This document shows positions 1-6,800 of a stretch of DNA of 8,883 nt, piece by piece. A model generated the notes under the pieces. It searched no databases. It was given only the letters and a program-made list of their open reading frames with translations, and had not been told where the DNA came from. Source of the DNA: CAZESH01 sp964514665 (lineage in GTDB: Bacteria > Bacillota > Bacilli > Paenibacillales > KCTC-25726); the NCBI GenBank assembly GCA_964514665.1, contig CAZESH010000173.1:1-8883 (forward strand), given 5' to 3'. Made by a program: the position numbers and the translations under genes. Within the stretch, counting starts at the first letter, position 1; each line of letters starts with the position of its first letter.

Positions 1-335
1 TTCGAAGCGCGGCCCATGCCGTCCAGGTACAGTCCGGTGGCGCGATTCTTGAACCTTATGTTATTTCCATCGTCTTCGATCGTCCACTGCTGGTTGTAAC
101 TGTTGCTGTCGCCCCATTGACCGGCGGCGGAACCGTTGGAGGTGCGGCCCATGCCGTCCAGATACAAGCCGGTGGCACGGTTCTTGATCCTCACATAGTT
201 CCCGTCGTTTTCGATCGTCCACTGCTGGTTGTAACTGTTGCTGTTGCCCCATTGACCCGCGTTGGAACCGTTGGAGGTGAGGCCCATGCCGTCTATATAC
301 AAGCCGGTGCTCGCGTTGTATATTCTAAAATAACT
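1..335 (-). repeat. 135-base tandem repeats encoding the GH43 protein's lectin domain
   Basis: Two complete units and part of a third repeat with a 135-base (45-codon) period. For example, positions 75-109 are identical to 210-244. Each unit encodes one lobe of a ricin-type beta-trefoil, with the landmarks RI.N..TGLY, DGMG, NG..AGQWG and NQQW. The third lobe runs off the window. The repeats are also very close to those at 1307-1711 in the neighbouring gene. Confidence 0.85.
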
Positions 336-1238
336 GCTAACCGCCGTTTCCTTAAGAACAGTCATGTGACGGACAAATCCGGACAAGCCGCCCGGTATTT
401 CCGTTTTGGCCGACCAATGAAGCAAATCCGTACTGTCGCTGTAATAATATTTGCCCGCCGAGTAACCATCAAAATAAATACGCCATGTACCGTTATCCAA
501 CTGGGTAAGACAAGGGCCCTCAAGCCAATTTCCCCATCCGGCCCAATCCCCGGTGCCCTGGAAGGTATAAGGCCCGGTCAGACTTGTTGCGGTCGCATGC
601 TCGATATATTTGGTGGTCTCGTTCTTGGTGAACGCATGGTAGGTGCCCCCGACTTTCACGACAAATGTATCGATATAATTGGGACCAAGCCCCGACATCT
701 TCTTGGGAGCGCTCCATGAGCTGAGATCTGCATTCTGTGCCGTCATCACATATCCATTGAAATCGGTATAGCTGCTTGTCGAGACCGAAACGATAATATT
801 CACAGTGCCGTCCGTATCCTTGAACCACTCCGGTGCCCATGTATTTACCCCGCCCGGAACAGGAACCGTAATATTCCGTACGAAAGTCCAGTTGATTCTG
901 TCGGCGCTTGATGCGATTCCAATTGTATTTCCGGTCCAGTTTGTTGTGTACACAACGTAATATTTTCCATCCGTATGCCGCATGATGCTCGGATCACGAA
1001 CCAATCCGGAAGGCGGAGTGTAGGCAGATCCCTTTACCAACCAATAATTCTGGGCATCGCCGGATTGATAAACATACATATTCGATTCACTGGAATTCGT
1101 AAAAGCCGTCATCGTGTAACGTGTGCCGGAGGCTGCATGACTCTTGGGCAACAAGGCCTGATTAAGTCCAAGCATAAATAGTGCGCCGATAATTACGAGC
1201 AAGCATGCTTTCCTGGAAACATTTCCTGCAAAATGCAT
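1..1238 (-). CDS. Secreted GH43 glycosidase with C-terminal ricin-type (CBM13) lectin repeats, 3' end cut by window edge
   Basis: This reading frame is open from the ATG at 1238 to the window edge (412 codons), so the gene is partial at its C-terminus. An AGGGGAG ribosome site lies 6 bases before the ATG. Residues 1-35 are a signal peptide (Arg/Lys, hydrophobic stretch, SHA-A cleavage site), so the enzyme is exported. Residues about 38-296 read as a five-bladed GH43 domain. D82 (in VRDPSIM) fits the general base, D190 (in NYIDTF) the pKa modulator and E240 (in LEGP) the general acid; R290-H291 fits the conserved Arg and metal-site His. From residue 302 there are two full 45-residue lectin repeats and the start of a third (GLYLDGMG, QWG, NQQW). 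GH43 members cleave arabinosyl, xylosyl or galactosyl linkages. The base Asp argues against the exo-1,3-galactanase subgroup, but I cannot assign the substrate. It is probably co-transcribed with the GH5 gene 65 bases upstream. Confidence 0.88.
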   Translation of the reverse strand, partial: MHFAGNVSRKACLLVIIGALFMLGLNQALLPKSHAASGTRYTMTAFTNSSESNMYVYQSGDAQNYWLVKGSAYTPPSGLVRDPSIMRHTDGKYYVVYTTNWTGNTIGIASSADRINWTFVRNITVPVPGGVNTWAPEWFKDTDGTVNIIVSVSTSSYTDFNGYVMTAQNADLSSWSAPKKMSGLGPNYIDTFVVKVGGTYHAFTKNETTKYIEHATATSLTGPYTFQGTGDWAGWGNWLEGPCLTQLDNGTWRIYFDGYSAGKYYYSDSTDLLHWSAKTEIPGGLSGFVRHMTVLKETAVSSYFRIYNASTGLYIDGMGLTSNGSNAGQWGNSNSYNQQWTIENDGNYVRIKNRATGLYLDGMGRTSNGSAAGQWGDSNSYNQQWTIEDDGNNIRFKNRATGLYLDGMGRAS

Positions 1239-1303
1239 AACAATCTCCCCTCACAACATTATTTTCTAATGAGCATATCGTGATGGAGTGGGCTTTGGCG
1301 TCG

Positions 1304-2740
1304 TCAGTTGGCAGCAATGATCTGCCATTGCTGGTTCGTACTGTTGCTGTCGCCCCATTGGCCGGCATCGGCGCCATTGGCGGTGCGGCCCATGCCATCC
1401 AGATACAAGCCGGTAGCACGGTTCTTGATCCTCACATTGTTGGCGTCGGTCAGGACGGACCACTGCTGGTTCGTACTGTTGCTGTCGCCCCATTGACCGG
1501 CGGCGGAACCGTTGGAGGTGCGGCCCATACCGTCCAAATACAAGCCTGTGGCACGATTCTTGATTCTCTCATAATTGCCGTCGTTTTCGATGATCCACTG
1601 CTGGTTGTAACTGTTGCTGTCGCCCCATTGACCGGCATTGGAACCATTGGCGGTGCCGCCCATGCCATCCAGATACAAGCCGGTGCTTGCGTTTCTGATT
1701 CTGACATAAGTGCCCCCGCCGTTTCCGATTCCCCAGGCATACTGAAGTCTGATTAGACCTGAAGCGTTGACGAGAGACAGCGAAATATTGGAGCCGCTTC
1801 CGCTTTTTGAGGTCAAGCTGTACCAGTCCCCGTCTCTCAAGCCGGGCCAGTACACGCTGCCCATGCCCAGTTCACGCAGCTTGCTGCTGACTCCACGGAT
1901 GTAATCCGCGAAGAAAGAGCCGCTTGGTATACTGTAGTCGATCGTATTATAATACACGCCGTTCTTGGTGCCGGGACTCATCGGCCCGCCCCACTCCGTG
2001 GCAATGGTTCGGCTTGCATAGTTGCCGATATAGCTGGCAATATGGTTCGCCCATTCTGTTTCGCTCTCATAACTGGCGAAGAATGAATAGTCATGCACAG
2101 CCAGCAACGTACCGTCCAGACGGCTGTCGCTGCCGACAGCGGAAACATTCTGGGCATACCCGGTTCCATCCAGGATCACCCGGCCGCGCGGAACGCTTGA
2201 ATAACGGTTCAGCCAATCGTTGTACATATTGTCCAAATCGGTTGCATTGTACCCATGCGGCTCATTGATGACCTCAAAATACGCATTGGCGTTGCTGCCG
2301 TATTTGTTGATGACAGTGTCCCACATATTCCAGAAGGCGGTCATGTCTTGCGGTTTGCCACCGGTGTAAGCCCAGTAAGCAAGAATGACCTTGCCTTTGC
2401 CGAGAGCCGTGTCGATCGCGCCGGTGTACGTCCCCCAATAATTCGAGACGGTCGGTTCGTTAATGGGCATGCGAACCGTATTGCCTCCCGTAATGGAATA
2501 GAGCTGGCCGACCACGCGATCGGCGACGGTTGAAGCGGTAGAATAGGTGTCGGAAGAACTGAGCCCGGATACATACAAGACTCCATTGACAAAATTGTCT
2601 CGTTCATCCGCCCAGTTTACTCCTTTGAATTGACTGGTGGCCGCGTGCACGGTTTTGGTGTTCATGTTGATGATGCCTGCCGCCATTACCACGACCGCCA
2701 TTAACGACATCATGACCTTGGACAAGCTTCTTCGGTACAT
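1304..2740 (-). CDS. Secreted GH5 glycoside hydrolase with C-terminal ricin-type (CBM13) lectin domain
   Basis: The protein is 478 residues from the ATG at 2740. An in-frame TTG at 2743 directly before it has equally good spacing from the GGAGG at 2751-2755 and could be the true start. Residues 1-34 form a signal peptide ending VHA-A. Residues about 36-335 are a GH5 (clan GH-A) barrel: R90 in TVRMPINEP, acid/base E160 in INEPHG, H216 in VHDYSF, nucleophile E249 in TEWGG, and an aromatic VYWPGLRDGDW near the barrel end. Residues 344-478 are three 45-residue lectin repeats forming a probable carbohydrate-binding beta-trefoil, joined by a short Gly-rich stretch (GNGGG). GH5 enzymes are retaining and mostly cut beta-linked glucans, mannans or related plant polymers; the sequence alone does not settle the subfamily or substrate. 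It is the first gene of a likely two-gene operon with the GH43 enzyme and has its own promoter and cre site upstream. Confidence 0.9.
   Translation of the reverse strand: MYRRSLSKVMMSLMAVVVMAAGIINMNTKTVHAATSQFKGVNWADERDNFVNGVLYVSGLSSSDTYSTASTVADRVVGQLYSITGGNTVRMPINEPTVSNYWGTYTGAIDTALGKGKVILAYWAYTGGKPQDMTAFWNMWDTVINKYGSNANAYFEVINEPHGYNATDLDNMYNDWLNRYSSVPRGRVILDGTGYAQNVSAVGSDSRLDGTLLAVHDYSFFASYESETEWANHIASYIGNYASRTIATEWGGPMSPGTKNGVYYNTIDYSIPSGSFFADYIRGVSSKLRELGMGSVYWPGLRDGDWYSLTSKSGSGSNISLSLVNASGLIRLQYAWGIGNGGGTYVRIRNASTGLYLDGMGGTANGSNAGQWGDSNSYNQQWIIENDGNYERIKNRATGLYLDGMGRTSNGSAAGQWGDSNSTNQQWSVLTDANNVRIKNRATGLYLDGMGRTANGADAGQWGDSNSTNQQWQIIAAN
1307..1711 (-). repeat. Three 135-base tandem repeats encoding the GH5 protein's lectin domain
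   Basis: The same motif (TGCTGGTT on the plus strand) recurs at 1329, 1464 and 1599, an exact 135-base period. Each unit encodes a 45-residue beta-trefoil lobe with TGLYLDGMG, AGQWGDSNS and NQQW. The second unit shares 54 identical bases (1475-1528) with positions 99-152 in the GH43 gene. Confidence 0.88.
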
Positions 2741-2750
2741 CAATCATTTT

Positions 2751-2757
2751 CCTCCTT
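2751..2757 (-). promoter_or_regulatory. Strong ribosome binding site of the GH5 gene
   Basis: AAGGAGG on the minus strand. The gap is 7 bases to the in-frame TTG at 2743 and 10 bases to the ATG at 2740, so the site does not decide between these two adjacent start codons. A third ATG at 2747 is in another frame and leads to no long product. Confidence 0.7.
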
Positions 2758-2774
2758 TTCGATTTTATTTAGCG

Positions 2775-2789
2775 ATAAAGCGCTTTCAT
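2775..2789 (-). promoter_or_regulatory. Candidate cre (CcpA) operator of the GH5-GH43 genes
   Basis: On the minus strand this reads ATGAAAGCGCTTTAT. It matches the catabolite-responsive element consensus WTGNAANCGNWNNCW at all fixed positions but one (A where C is expected), and has a perfect AAAGCGCTTT core. It starts about 6 bases past the -10 box, so it covers the likely transcription start. CcpA bound there would block initiation or early elongation, the usual arrangement for repressed sugar-catabolic genes. Confidence 0.65.
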
Positions 2790-2794
2790 AATTG

Positions 2795-2824
2795 ATTATA
2801 CTTAGACTTCCTTTTTTTGGTTAA
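2795..2824 (-). promoter_or_regulatory. Candidate sigma-A promoter of the GH5 gene
   Basis: A perfect TATAAT -10 box lies at 2800-2795. A weaker TTAACC -35 box (four of six matches to TTGACA) is at 2824-2819, with an 18-base spacer containing a run of seven A. The predicted start falls near 2789, leaving an untranslated leader of about 45-50 bases before the GH5 start codon. Confidence 0.55.
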
Positions 2825-3063
2825 CACTATTTTTTCCACTATTAAAAATATTTTGACAAAAGGCAGCTCCAAGCCGTTTCACGGACTCCCGAAGATGCCT
2901 CCGCTGTTTAGGATTATTCAGTCAGTCCTGAGGGGATTTATGCACTGTCTGCATGACCTCGAATAAATATTCACTTAAATCCTTTCGTCGGACAGACCCC
3001 TAGCCGGACTACAAAAATATACTCATTCAACGATTATCGTGCTTGCATGATTAGTCTGCAACG

Positions 3064-3092
3064 AAAAAAAGACTGCCAAATCGTATTGGCAG
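3064..3092 (-). terminator. Rho-independent terminator after the GH2 remnant
   Basis: On the minus strand CTGCCAA pairs with TTGGCAG (7 base pairs, 6-base loop TACGAT), followed by TC and seven T residues. It sits 38 bases past the stop of the beta-glucuronidase remnant and would end minus-strand transcription coming from the exporter and thioesterase direction. This separates that unit from the GH5-GH43 pair. Confidence 0.85.
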
Positions 3093-3129
3093 CCGAAATC
3101 AAGCAGATACTGTTGACACCAAGATGCAG

Positions 3130-3924
3130 CTAAACTTCTTTCTTGTAATATTTTCGAACCGTGTCATATGCCAGTTTGGGCCGACGGTATTCATCCACGA
3201 TGCCTTTGCTGTTTTTGGTCATGGCCCGCGTCATTAACCAGCCGTCTCCCTCGGTAATCCGGCAATCGCAGAACTGCCAAATAAAGATTCCCGACAAATA
3301 AGCCCGATTCTCATAAGCAGCGAGATTCTGCTCGATAATATCAGCCTGTCTTTCCTCAGTCCCCTTCACTCTCGATTTGGAACGGAAGCCGTAAAATCCG
3401 TCTGCGCCAAATTCGCTGATAATCATCGGCTTGCCCCTGCCGCCGGAGCTATCGGCCCATCCCCTGGCCAAGTCGCACAGCTCGCCGGGTATCTCGTCTC
3501 CATACCATCCTGGATACAGATTGAAGGAAACTACATCGGCCAAATCGAAACAAAGCTCCTTTTCCCGGTGATGCGAGGCGAAAGTGAGCGGCCGGCTCGC
3601 GTCCAATTTGCGTATCTGTGAAAGCTGCCTCCGATAATGCTCCTTGCCTTCCTCCGTATCGCTTGCGCATTCATTATGTATAGTAGTCTTGCAAGGAAGA
3701 ATGCTCAAAACGAATTATCCACATGTACATTCAGTTCGTGCGAGCCTGGCTCCGCATCGATTACCATCGCAGCAAACGCAGTGTAGGCGTTGTAATGTTC
3801 GGCAATCTGCAGCCCGTCGAACAATACCTTTGCGGTATGACTGACGCCTTTGAATTCGAAAATCCCATAAGCCTTCCAATTCCTCAACCTGTCTAATGCG
3901 ATGCGTCTGAAAAAGTCTGATCAT
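3130..3924 (-). pseudogene. Degenerate GH2 beta-glucuronidase with several deletions and frameshifts
   Basis: Pieces of one GH2 beta-glucuronidase follow each other in changing frames. Piece 1 (3924-3859) is an intact start with ribosome site AAGGGGA 7 bases ahead, encoding the family N-terminus that ends ELEGLWDF. Piece 2 (about 3864-3708, other frame) is the sugar-binding jelly roll, FEFKGVSHTAKV to HVDNSF, then a stop. Piece 3 (3706-3677, third frame) reads EHSSLQDYYT, a compressed form of the family's usual next segment. Piece 4 (3675-3130) begins at the catalytic acid/base NEC and runs to the normal C-terminus, including nucleophile E99 of this frame in ISEFGAD, WQFCDC and the KGIVDEYRRPKLAY tail. 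Family members have about 600 residues; only about 265 codons remain. By comparison with E. coli UidA, roughly 60 residues are lost after LWDF and about 250 between DYYT and NEC, including most of the barrel. The 192-codon tail stays open but cannot form a complete active site. Confidence 0.85.
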
Positions 3925-3964
3925 GCGTTGGTCCCCTTAAGTAAATATGTGCGTTAGTCAACAG

Positions 3965-4453
3965 CTAAAAGCCGTTTTGCGGCGATGCCCATATCTTGAA
4001 CATTTCAATCAGCTCCGGTGCCGCCCTGTCGATACGCACCGGTTTTCGCTCTCCGTTCAACCAGGCGTGCCGGGTAACCGCCGTGGCCAGCAGCTCGGAA
4101 TGCTCCGCGAGCTTGGCTGCGTCCGCCTTCCCGCGAGGCTGCAGGTCTGCCGTTTCGTCGTTGATTCTTCTAACCTCGTAGGAGAAGGTCATCCTCACGT
4201 TGCCGAGTTCGGTTAAACGCGTCAGAATCGCAATATGATCGTCATAAACCGCCGGAGCGTGATATTCGATTTGCAAGCCGAGAACGGGTACGAAAAGTCC
4301 CCTTTGTTCCAGTTCCTTATAAGAGACTCCCATTCCCCTGATCGCCTCTGTTCTGCCCAATTCCAGCCATGGCAAATAATTGGCATGATAAACAATGCCC
4401 ATCTGATCGGTTTCCGAGTATCGGACTTTCAAGTAGTCGAGAAAATAACCCAT
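3965..4453 (-). CDS. Hotdog-fold acyl-CoA thioesterase, YbgC/4HBT family
   Basis: The protein is 162 residues from the ATG at 4453, cytoplasmic with no signal peptide. The N-terminal 4HBT signature is clear: RYSETDQMGIVYHANYL, with D16 as the catalytic Asp and H23-N25-Y26 in the conserved helix start, followed by LELGRTEAIRGMG. Such enzymes hydrolyse short- or medium-chain acyl-CoA or aromatic acyl-CoA thioesters; the substrate here is unknown. It is about 25 residues longer than typical YbgC because of a hydrophilic insert around residues 107-125 (ADLQPRGKADAAKLAEHSE), where relatives have a tight strand connection. I chose this start because the signature normally begins within the first 10-20 residues and the frame upstream would run into the permease gene. 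A GGAG lies 9 bases ahead; a GTG at 4468 is an alternative. It follows the ABC permease by 89 bases and may share its transcript. Confidence 0.85.
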   Translation of the reverse strand: MGYFLDYLKVRYSETDQMGIVYHANYLPWLELGRTEAIRGMGVSYKELEQRGLFVPVLGLQIEYHAPAVYDDHIAILTRLTELGNVRMTFSYEVRRINDETADLQPRGKADAAKLAEHSELLATAVTRHAWLNGERKPVRIDRAAPELIEMFKIWASPQNGF

Positions 4454-4542
4454 ACTATCCGTCTCCACACCTTCCCTGCTGTTGAATGAAATTACTATAC
4501 GAGACAAAACAGACAAAAGCGGTACCGTATGTTTTGCCGGAT

Positions 4543-5649
4543 TTACTCCCATTTAAAGGTGAAGCTCGCCACAATAAAGGCCACGACCATCCATGCCCCC
4601 AGCAGCGCGGCCTGACCCCACACCTGAGAGAAGCCCGCACCGACGTTCATGATCTGGCGGAAGGCCGTGCTGAGATGGGAGATCGGCAGCGCATTGACAA
4701 ACGGCTGAAACACCTTCGGCATGCTGCTGATAGGGAAGAAGACGCCGCCCAGAAACATCAGCGGAAAAGAGATGATTCCGGCAATCGGTCCCGCACTCTC
4801 CGGATTCTTCGCCAGCCCGGCAATAATAAATCCGATGGACATGAACGCCAGTGTACCGAGCACCACGAAGAACAACAGCAGCAGCCAAGAGCCGTTTACC
4901 TGGGTACCGAAGAAGATATTGCCGATCAGCAGGATGATCACCGCTTGCATTCCGTTCAGCAGCAGCCTTGCCGTAATCTGGGCGGCAATGAATGTTGACG
5001 AGCGCAGCGTCGTGCTTTGCATGCGTCGCAGAATACCCCGCTCGCGCCAAGAGGAAATTTGTCCGGCCACGCCGTTCAGATTGTTGCTCATGATCATCAT
5101 GGCGACAATGCCCGGAACCAGAAAGTCGATGTATTTCAATTTCAGCGCCTGAATGCCCTGGTCCTTAATGGTAATCACGGGATGATAATCGACCAGCTTT
5201 TTGCTGACGGCATCGGTGATTTGTCCCGCCGCAAGCAGTCCGATCTGTTTTTTCATCTGGTTGGTGTCGTCGTAATACGCCGTAATCTGCACCGCGGCTT
5301 GCGACGGATTCTTGGCCGCCTGCTTCAGGCCGTCCCCATAGCCTTTTGGAATCACAATCACCATATCCGTATCGCCGTGTTTAAGCTTATCTAAAGGCCC
5401 GTCTGTTGCTGCGGATTTCTCAAATTTCAATCCGTCAGGAGATGTAAAAAGAGCGGCCAGCTGCGCGGATTCCGCGCTTTGGTCCTGATCGACCACATAA
5501 CCCCTCAAAGCATTTCCGGTGCCTCCGGAGAAAAAGTAACCGAACATGAACATGAACAACACCGGAAACATCAGCGTCCAAAAAATCACCTGGCGATTGC
5601 GGGCAAATATGCGAAGCTGAGCCAATGTCAGCTGCCAATATGCATTCAT
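4543..5649 (-). CDS. ABC-2 type transporter permease
   Basis: This 368-residue membrane protein has the ABC2_membrane_3 layout. One transmembrane helix near residues 22-40 is followed by a large extracytoplasmic domain (about 41-170) and five further hydrophobic segments near 174-195, 224-247, 254-278, 284-306 and 345-365. The cytoplasmic loop SSWRERGILRRMQSTTLRSSTF (about 206-227) matches the coupling segment of this family, and the FPLMFLGGVFFPISSMP motif near 293-309 is typical. It pairs with the ATPase encoded directly upstream; the start codon overlaps that gene's stop as ATGA, indicating translational coupling. Together they would form a homodimeric (2+2) exporter. Family members move drugs, lipids or lipid-linked compounds; nothing nearby identifies the cargo. 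Confidence 0.92.
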   Translation of the reverse strand: MNAYWQLTLAQLRIFARNRQVIFWTLMFPVLFMFMFGYFFSGGTGNALRGYVVDQDQSAESAQLAALFTSPDGLKFEKSAATDGPLDKLKHGDTDMVIVIPKGYGDGLKQAAKNPSQAAVQITAYYDDTNQMKKQIGLLAAGQITDAVSKKLVDYHPVITIKDQGIQALKLKYIDFLVPGIVAMMIMSNNLNGVAGQISSWRERGILRRMQSTTLRSSTFIAAQITARLLLNGMQAVIILLIGNIFFGTQVNGSWLLLLFFVVLGTLAFMSIGFIIAGLAKNPESAGPIAGIISFPLMFLGGVFFPISSMPKVFQPFVNALPISHLSTAFRQIMNVGAGFSQVWGQAALLGAWMVVAFIVASFTFKWE

Positions 5650-6596
5650 TCTTCTCTCAAACTCCTTCCCGTCATGTGGATGAATACGTCCTCCAGCGTA
5701 GCCGTGCGCGTGCTCAGATCGGTCAGCTTGACATCGAACTCTGCGGCTTTGCGGATCAGGTCGGTCAGCGCGGCCTGCAGATCATCGTTGTACAGCACGT
5801 AGGTGTCTTTGCGCACGTCGACCTGCTTGACGCTTTGCACCGTCTGCAAGATGTCCTTCCATTCATCCATCGTCCTGGACGCACCCGCATCCGTCTCCGG
5901 CAGGCGGAACTCAATCGCGCTGTCCGACTGCAGACTGCGAATCAAAGCCGCCGGCGTGTCAAGGGCGATCACCTTTCCTGCATCCATCAAGCAGATGCGG
6001 TCTGCGAGTATTTCCGCTTCATCCATATAGTGCGTGCTGAGGATGATCGTCTTGCCGTCTTCCTTCATGCGCAGAATGATGTCCCACAGCGTGCGCCGCG
6101 CCTGGGGATCAAGACCGGTCGTCGGCTCGTCAAGAAAAACCACGAGCGGATCGTTGACCAGAGCCAGAGCGATGGCCAAACGCTGCTTTTGCCCGCCGGA
6201 CAGTTCCTTGACCCGTCCGTTCATTTTTTCCTTCAATATCATGCTTTCCAACAGAGGTTCGATCGGCACCGAGTGTTTGTAAAAGCTCGCATACATCTGC
6301 ACGATTTCCTTTACTTTCAGCAGATCGAACAGAGAGGTCGACTGCAGCTGCACCCCGATCACTTCCTTGACCCTGTTTAAGTCCTTGCGGGTGTCGAAGC
6401 CGGCAACCCGGGCGGTGCCCTCATCCGGCTTGCGCAATCCTTCGATCATTTCCATCGTCGTCGTCTTCCCCGCCCCATTCGGGCCGAGCAGGCCGAAAAC
6501 CTCGCCCTTTCTTACCTGAAAATCCACTCCGTTCACAGCCGTAAAATCGCCGTAGCGTTTGACGAGATGATCCGCTTCAATAATAACCGAATCCAT
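5646..6596 (-). CDS. ABC transporter ATP-binding protein (DrrA/CcmA-like) of an ABC-2 exporter
   Basis: The protein is 316 residues from the ATG at 6596. All nucleotide-binding motifs are present and intact: Walker A GPNGAGKT (38-45), a Q-loop region near GVQLQ (81-85), signature LSGGQKQR (132-139), Walker B LVVFLDEP with E157, D-loop GLDP, and switch H189 in STHYMDEAE. The C-terminal extension (about 226-316), ending TLEDVFIHMTGR, is typical of DrrA-type exporter ATPases. I chose the ATG at 6596 because AGGGAGG sits 5 bases ahead of it; an in-frame ATG at 6620 with a weaker AAAGGA site would add eight residues. It is the first gene of the minus-strand group and is divergent from the aldehyde dehydrogenase. 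Its substrate is unknown. Confidence 0.93.
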   Translation of the reverse strand: MDSVIIEADHLVKRYGDFTAVNGVDFQVRKGEVFGLLGPNGAGKTTTMEMIEGLRKPDEGTARVAGFDTRKDLNRVKEVIGVQLQSTSLFDLLKVKEIVQMYASFYKHSVPIEPLLESMILKEKMNGRVKELSGGQKQRLAIALALVNDPLVVFLDEPTTGLDPQARRTLWDIILRMKEDGKTIILSTHYMDEAEILADRICLMDAGKVIALDTPAALIRSLQSDSAIEFRLPETDAGASRTMDEWKDILQTVQSVKQVDVRKDTYVLYNDDLQAALTDLIRKAAEFDVKLTDLSTRTATLEDVFIHMTGRSLREE

Positions 6597-6720
6597 AAGA
6601 GCCTCCCTTGGTCCTGTCATTTTCCATATCCTTTACATTAGCTTAATTTCACAATCATTTCCATCGGTCCCGGGTTTGATTTTATTCTCTCGTCCATGCC
6701 GCAAAAAAATTTTGACTGTA

Positions 6721-6735
6721 TTCCTCATAGAGGAA
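6721..6735. promoter_or_regulatory. Small perfect inverted repeat in the divergent region
   Basis: TTCCTC and GAGGAA flank a 3-base ATA centre. It lies about 108 bases before the dehydrogenase start and 125 bases before the exporter start. It might be an operator or a transcript hairpin; six-base arms this short can arise by chance. Confidence 0.25.
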
Positions 6736-6785
6736 CGAAAGCGTTGTCACCGGCACTGCCCTCGGATAATCTGGATTTATATCAA

Positions 6786-6800
6786 ATGCAAACGATTACA
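6786..6800 (+). promoter_or_regulatory. Full-consensus cre (CcpA) operator upstream of the aldehyde dehydrogenase
   Basis: ATGCAAACGATTACA matches every fixed position of WTGNAANCGNWNNCW. It lies 42 bases before the start codon and overlaps the best -35 candidate, where bound CcpA would be expected to repress. It abuts a second palindrome directly downstream. Confidence 0.7.

Larger units (their letters stand above)
2744..3063. other. Gene-free stretch: GH5 promoter region on the minus strand, nothing recognised in the remainder
   Basis: The part nearest the GH5 gene (2744-2830) holds its ribosome site, cre and promoter and is rich in A and T. From about 2860 to 3063 I see no reading frame with family-like features on either strand. 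The only structure noted is a small inverted repeat ATGCA/TGCAT at 2940-2954. It could be eroded coding sequence, but nothing in it can be named. Confidence 0.6.

Noticed and set aside
117..719. Long plus-strand reading frame of 200 codons opposite the GH43 gene
   Set aside because: It is the antisense of the lectin repeats and catalytic domain; the repeated VAPLTG/HAVQIQAG pattern simply mirrors the 135-base repeats. It has no ribosome site and no family resemblance.
1..1711. Regular repeats considered as a CRISPR array or mobile repeat
   Set aside because: The 135-base units are continuous coding sequence in frame, without unique spacers, and encode beta-trefoil lobes.
1280..1756. Plus-strand reading frame of 158 codons with a repeated peptide pattern
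   Set aside because: It is the mirror of the GH5 lectin repeats on the other strand; the repetition is explained by the real gene.
2940..2954. Inverted repeat ATGCA-CTGTC-TGCAT in the gene-free stretch
   Set aside because: Five-base arms without a T-tract or nearby promoter are expected by chance.
4454..4552. 33-codon N-terminal extension of the thioesterase
   Set aside because: It would overlap the permease stop, lacks a ribosome site and pushes the catalytic Asp far from its usual position near residue 16.
4553..5050. Alternative-frame reading frames opposite or inside the permease and ATPase genes
   Set aside because: They are shadow frames of strongly supported ABC genes, with no hydrophobic or motif pattern of their own.
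6737..6770. Possible sigma-D (motility) promoter before the dehydrogenase-receptor operon
   Set aside because: GAAA and TCGGATAA are weak matches and are 21 bases apart, too far for the usual 14-16-base spacing.
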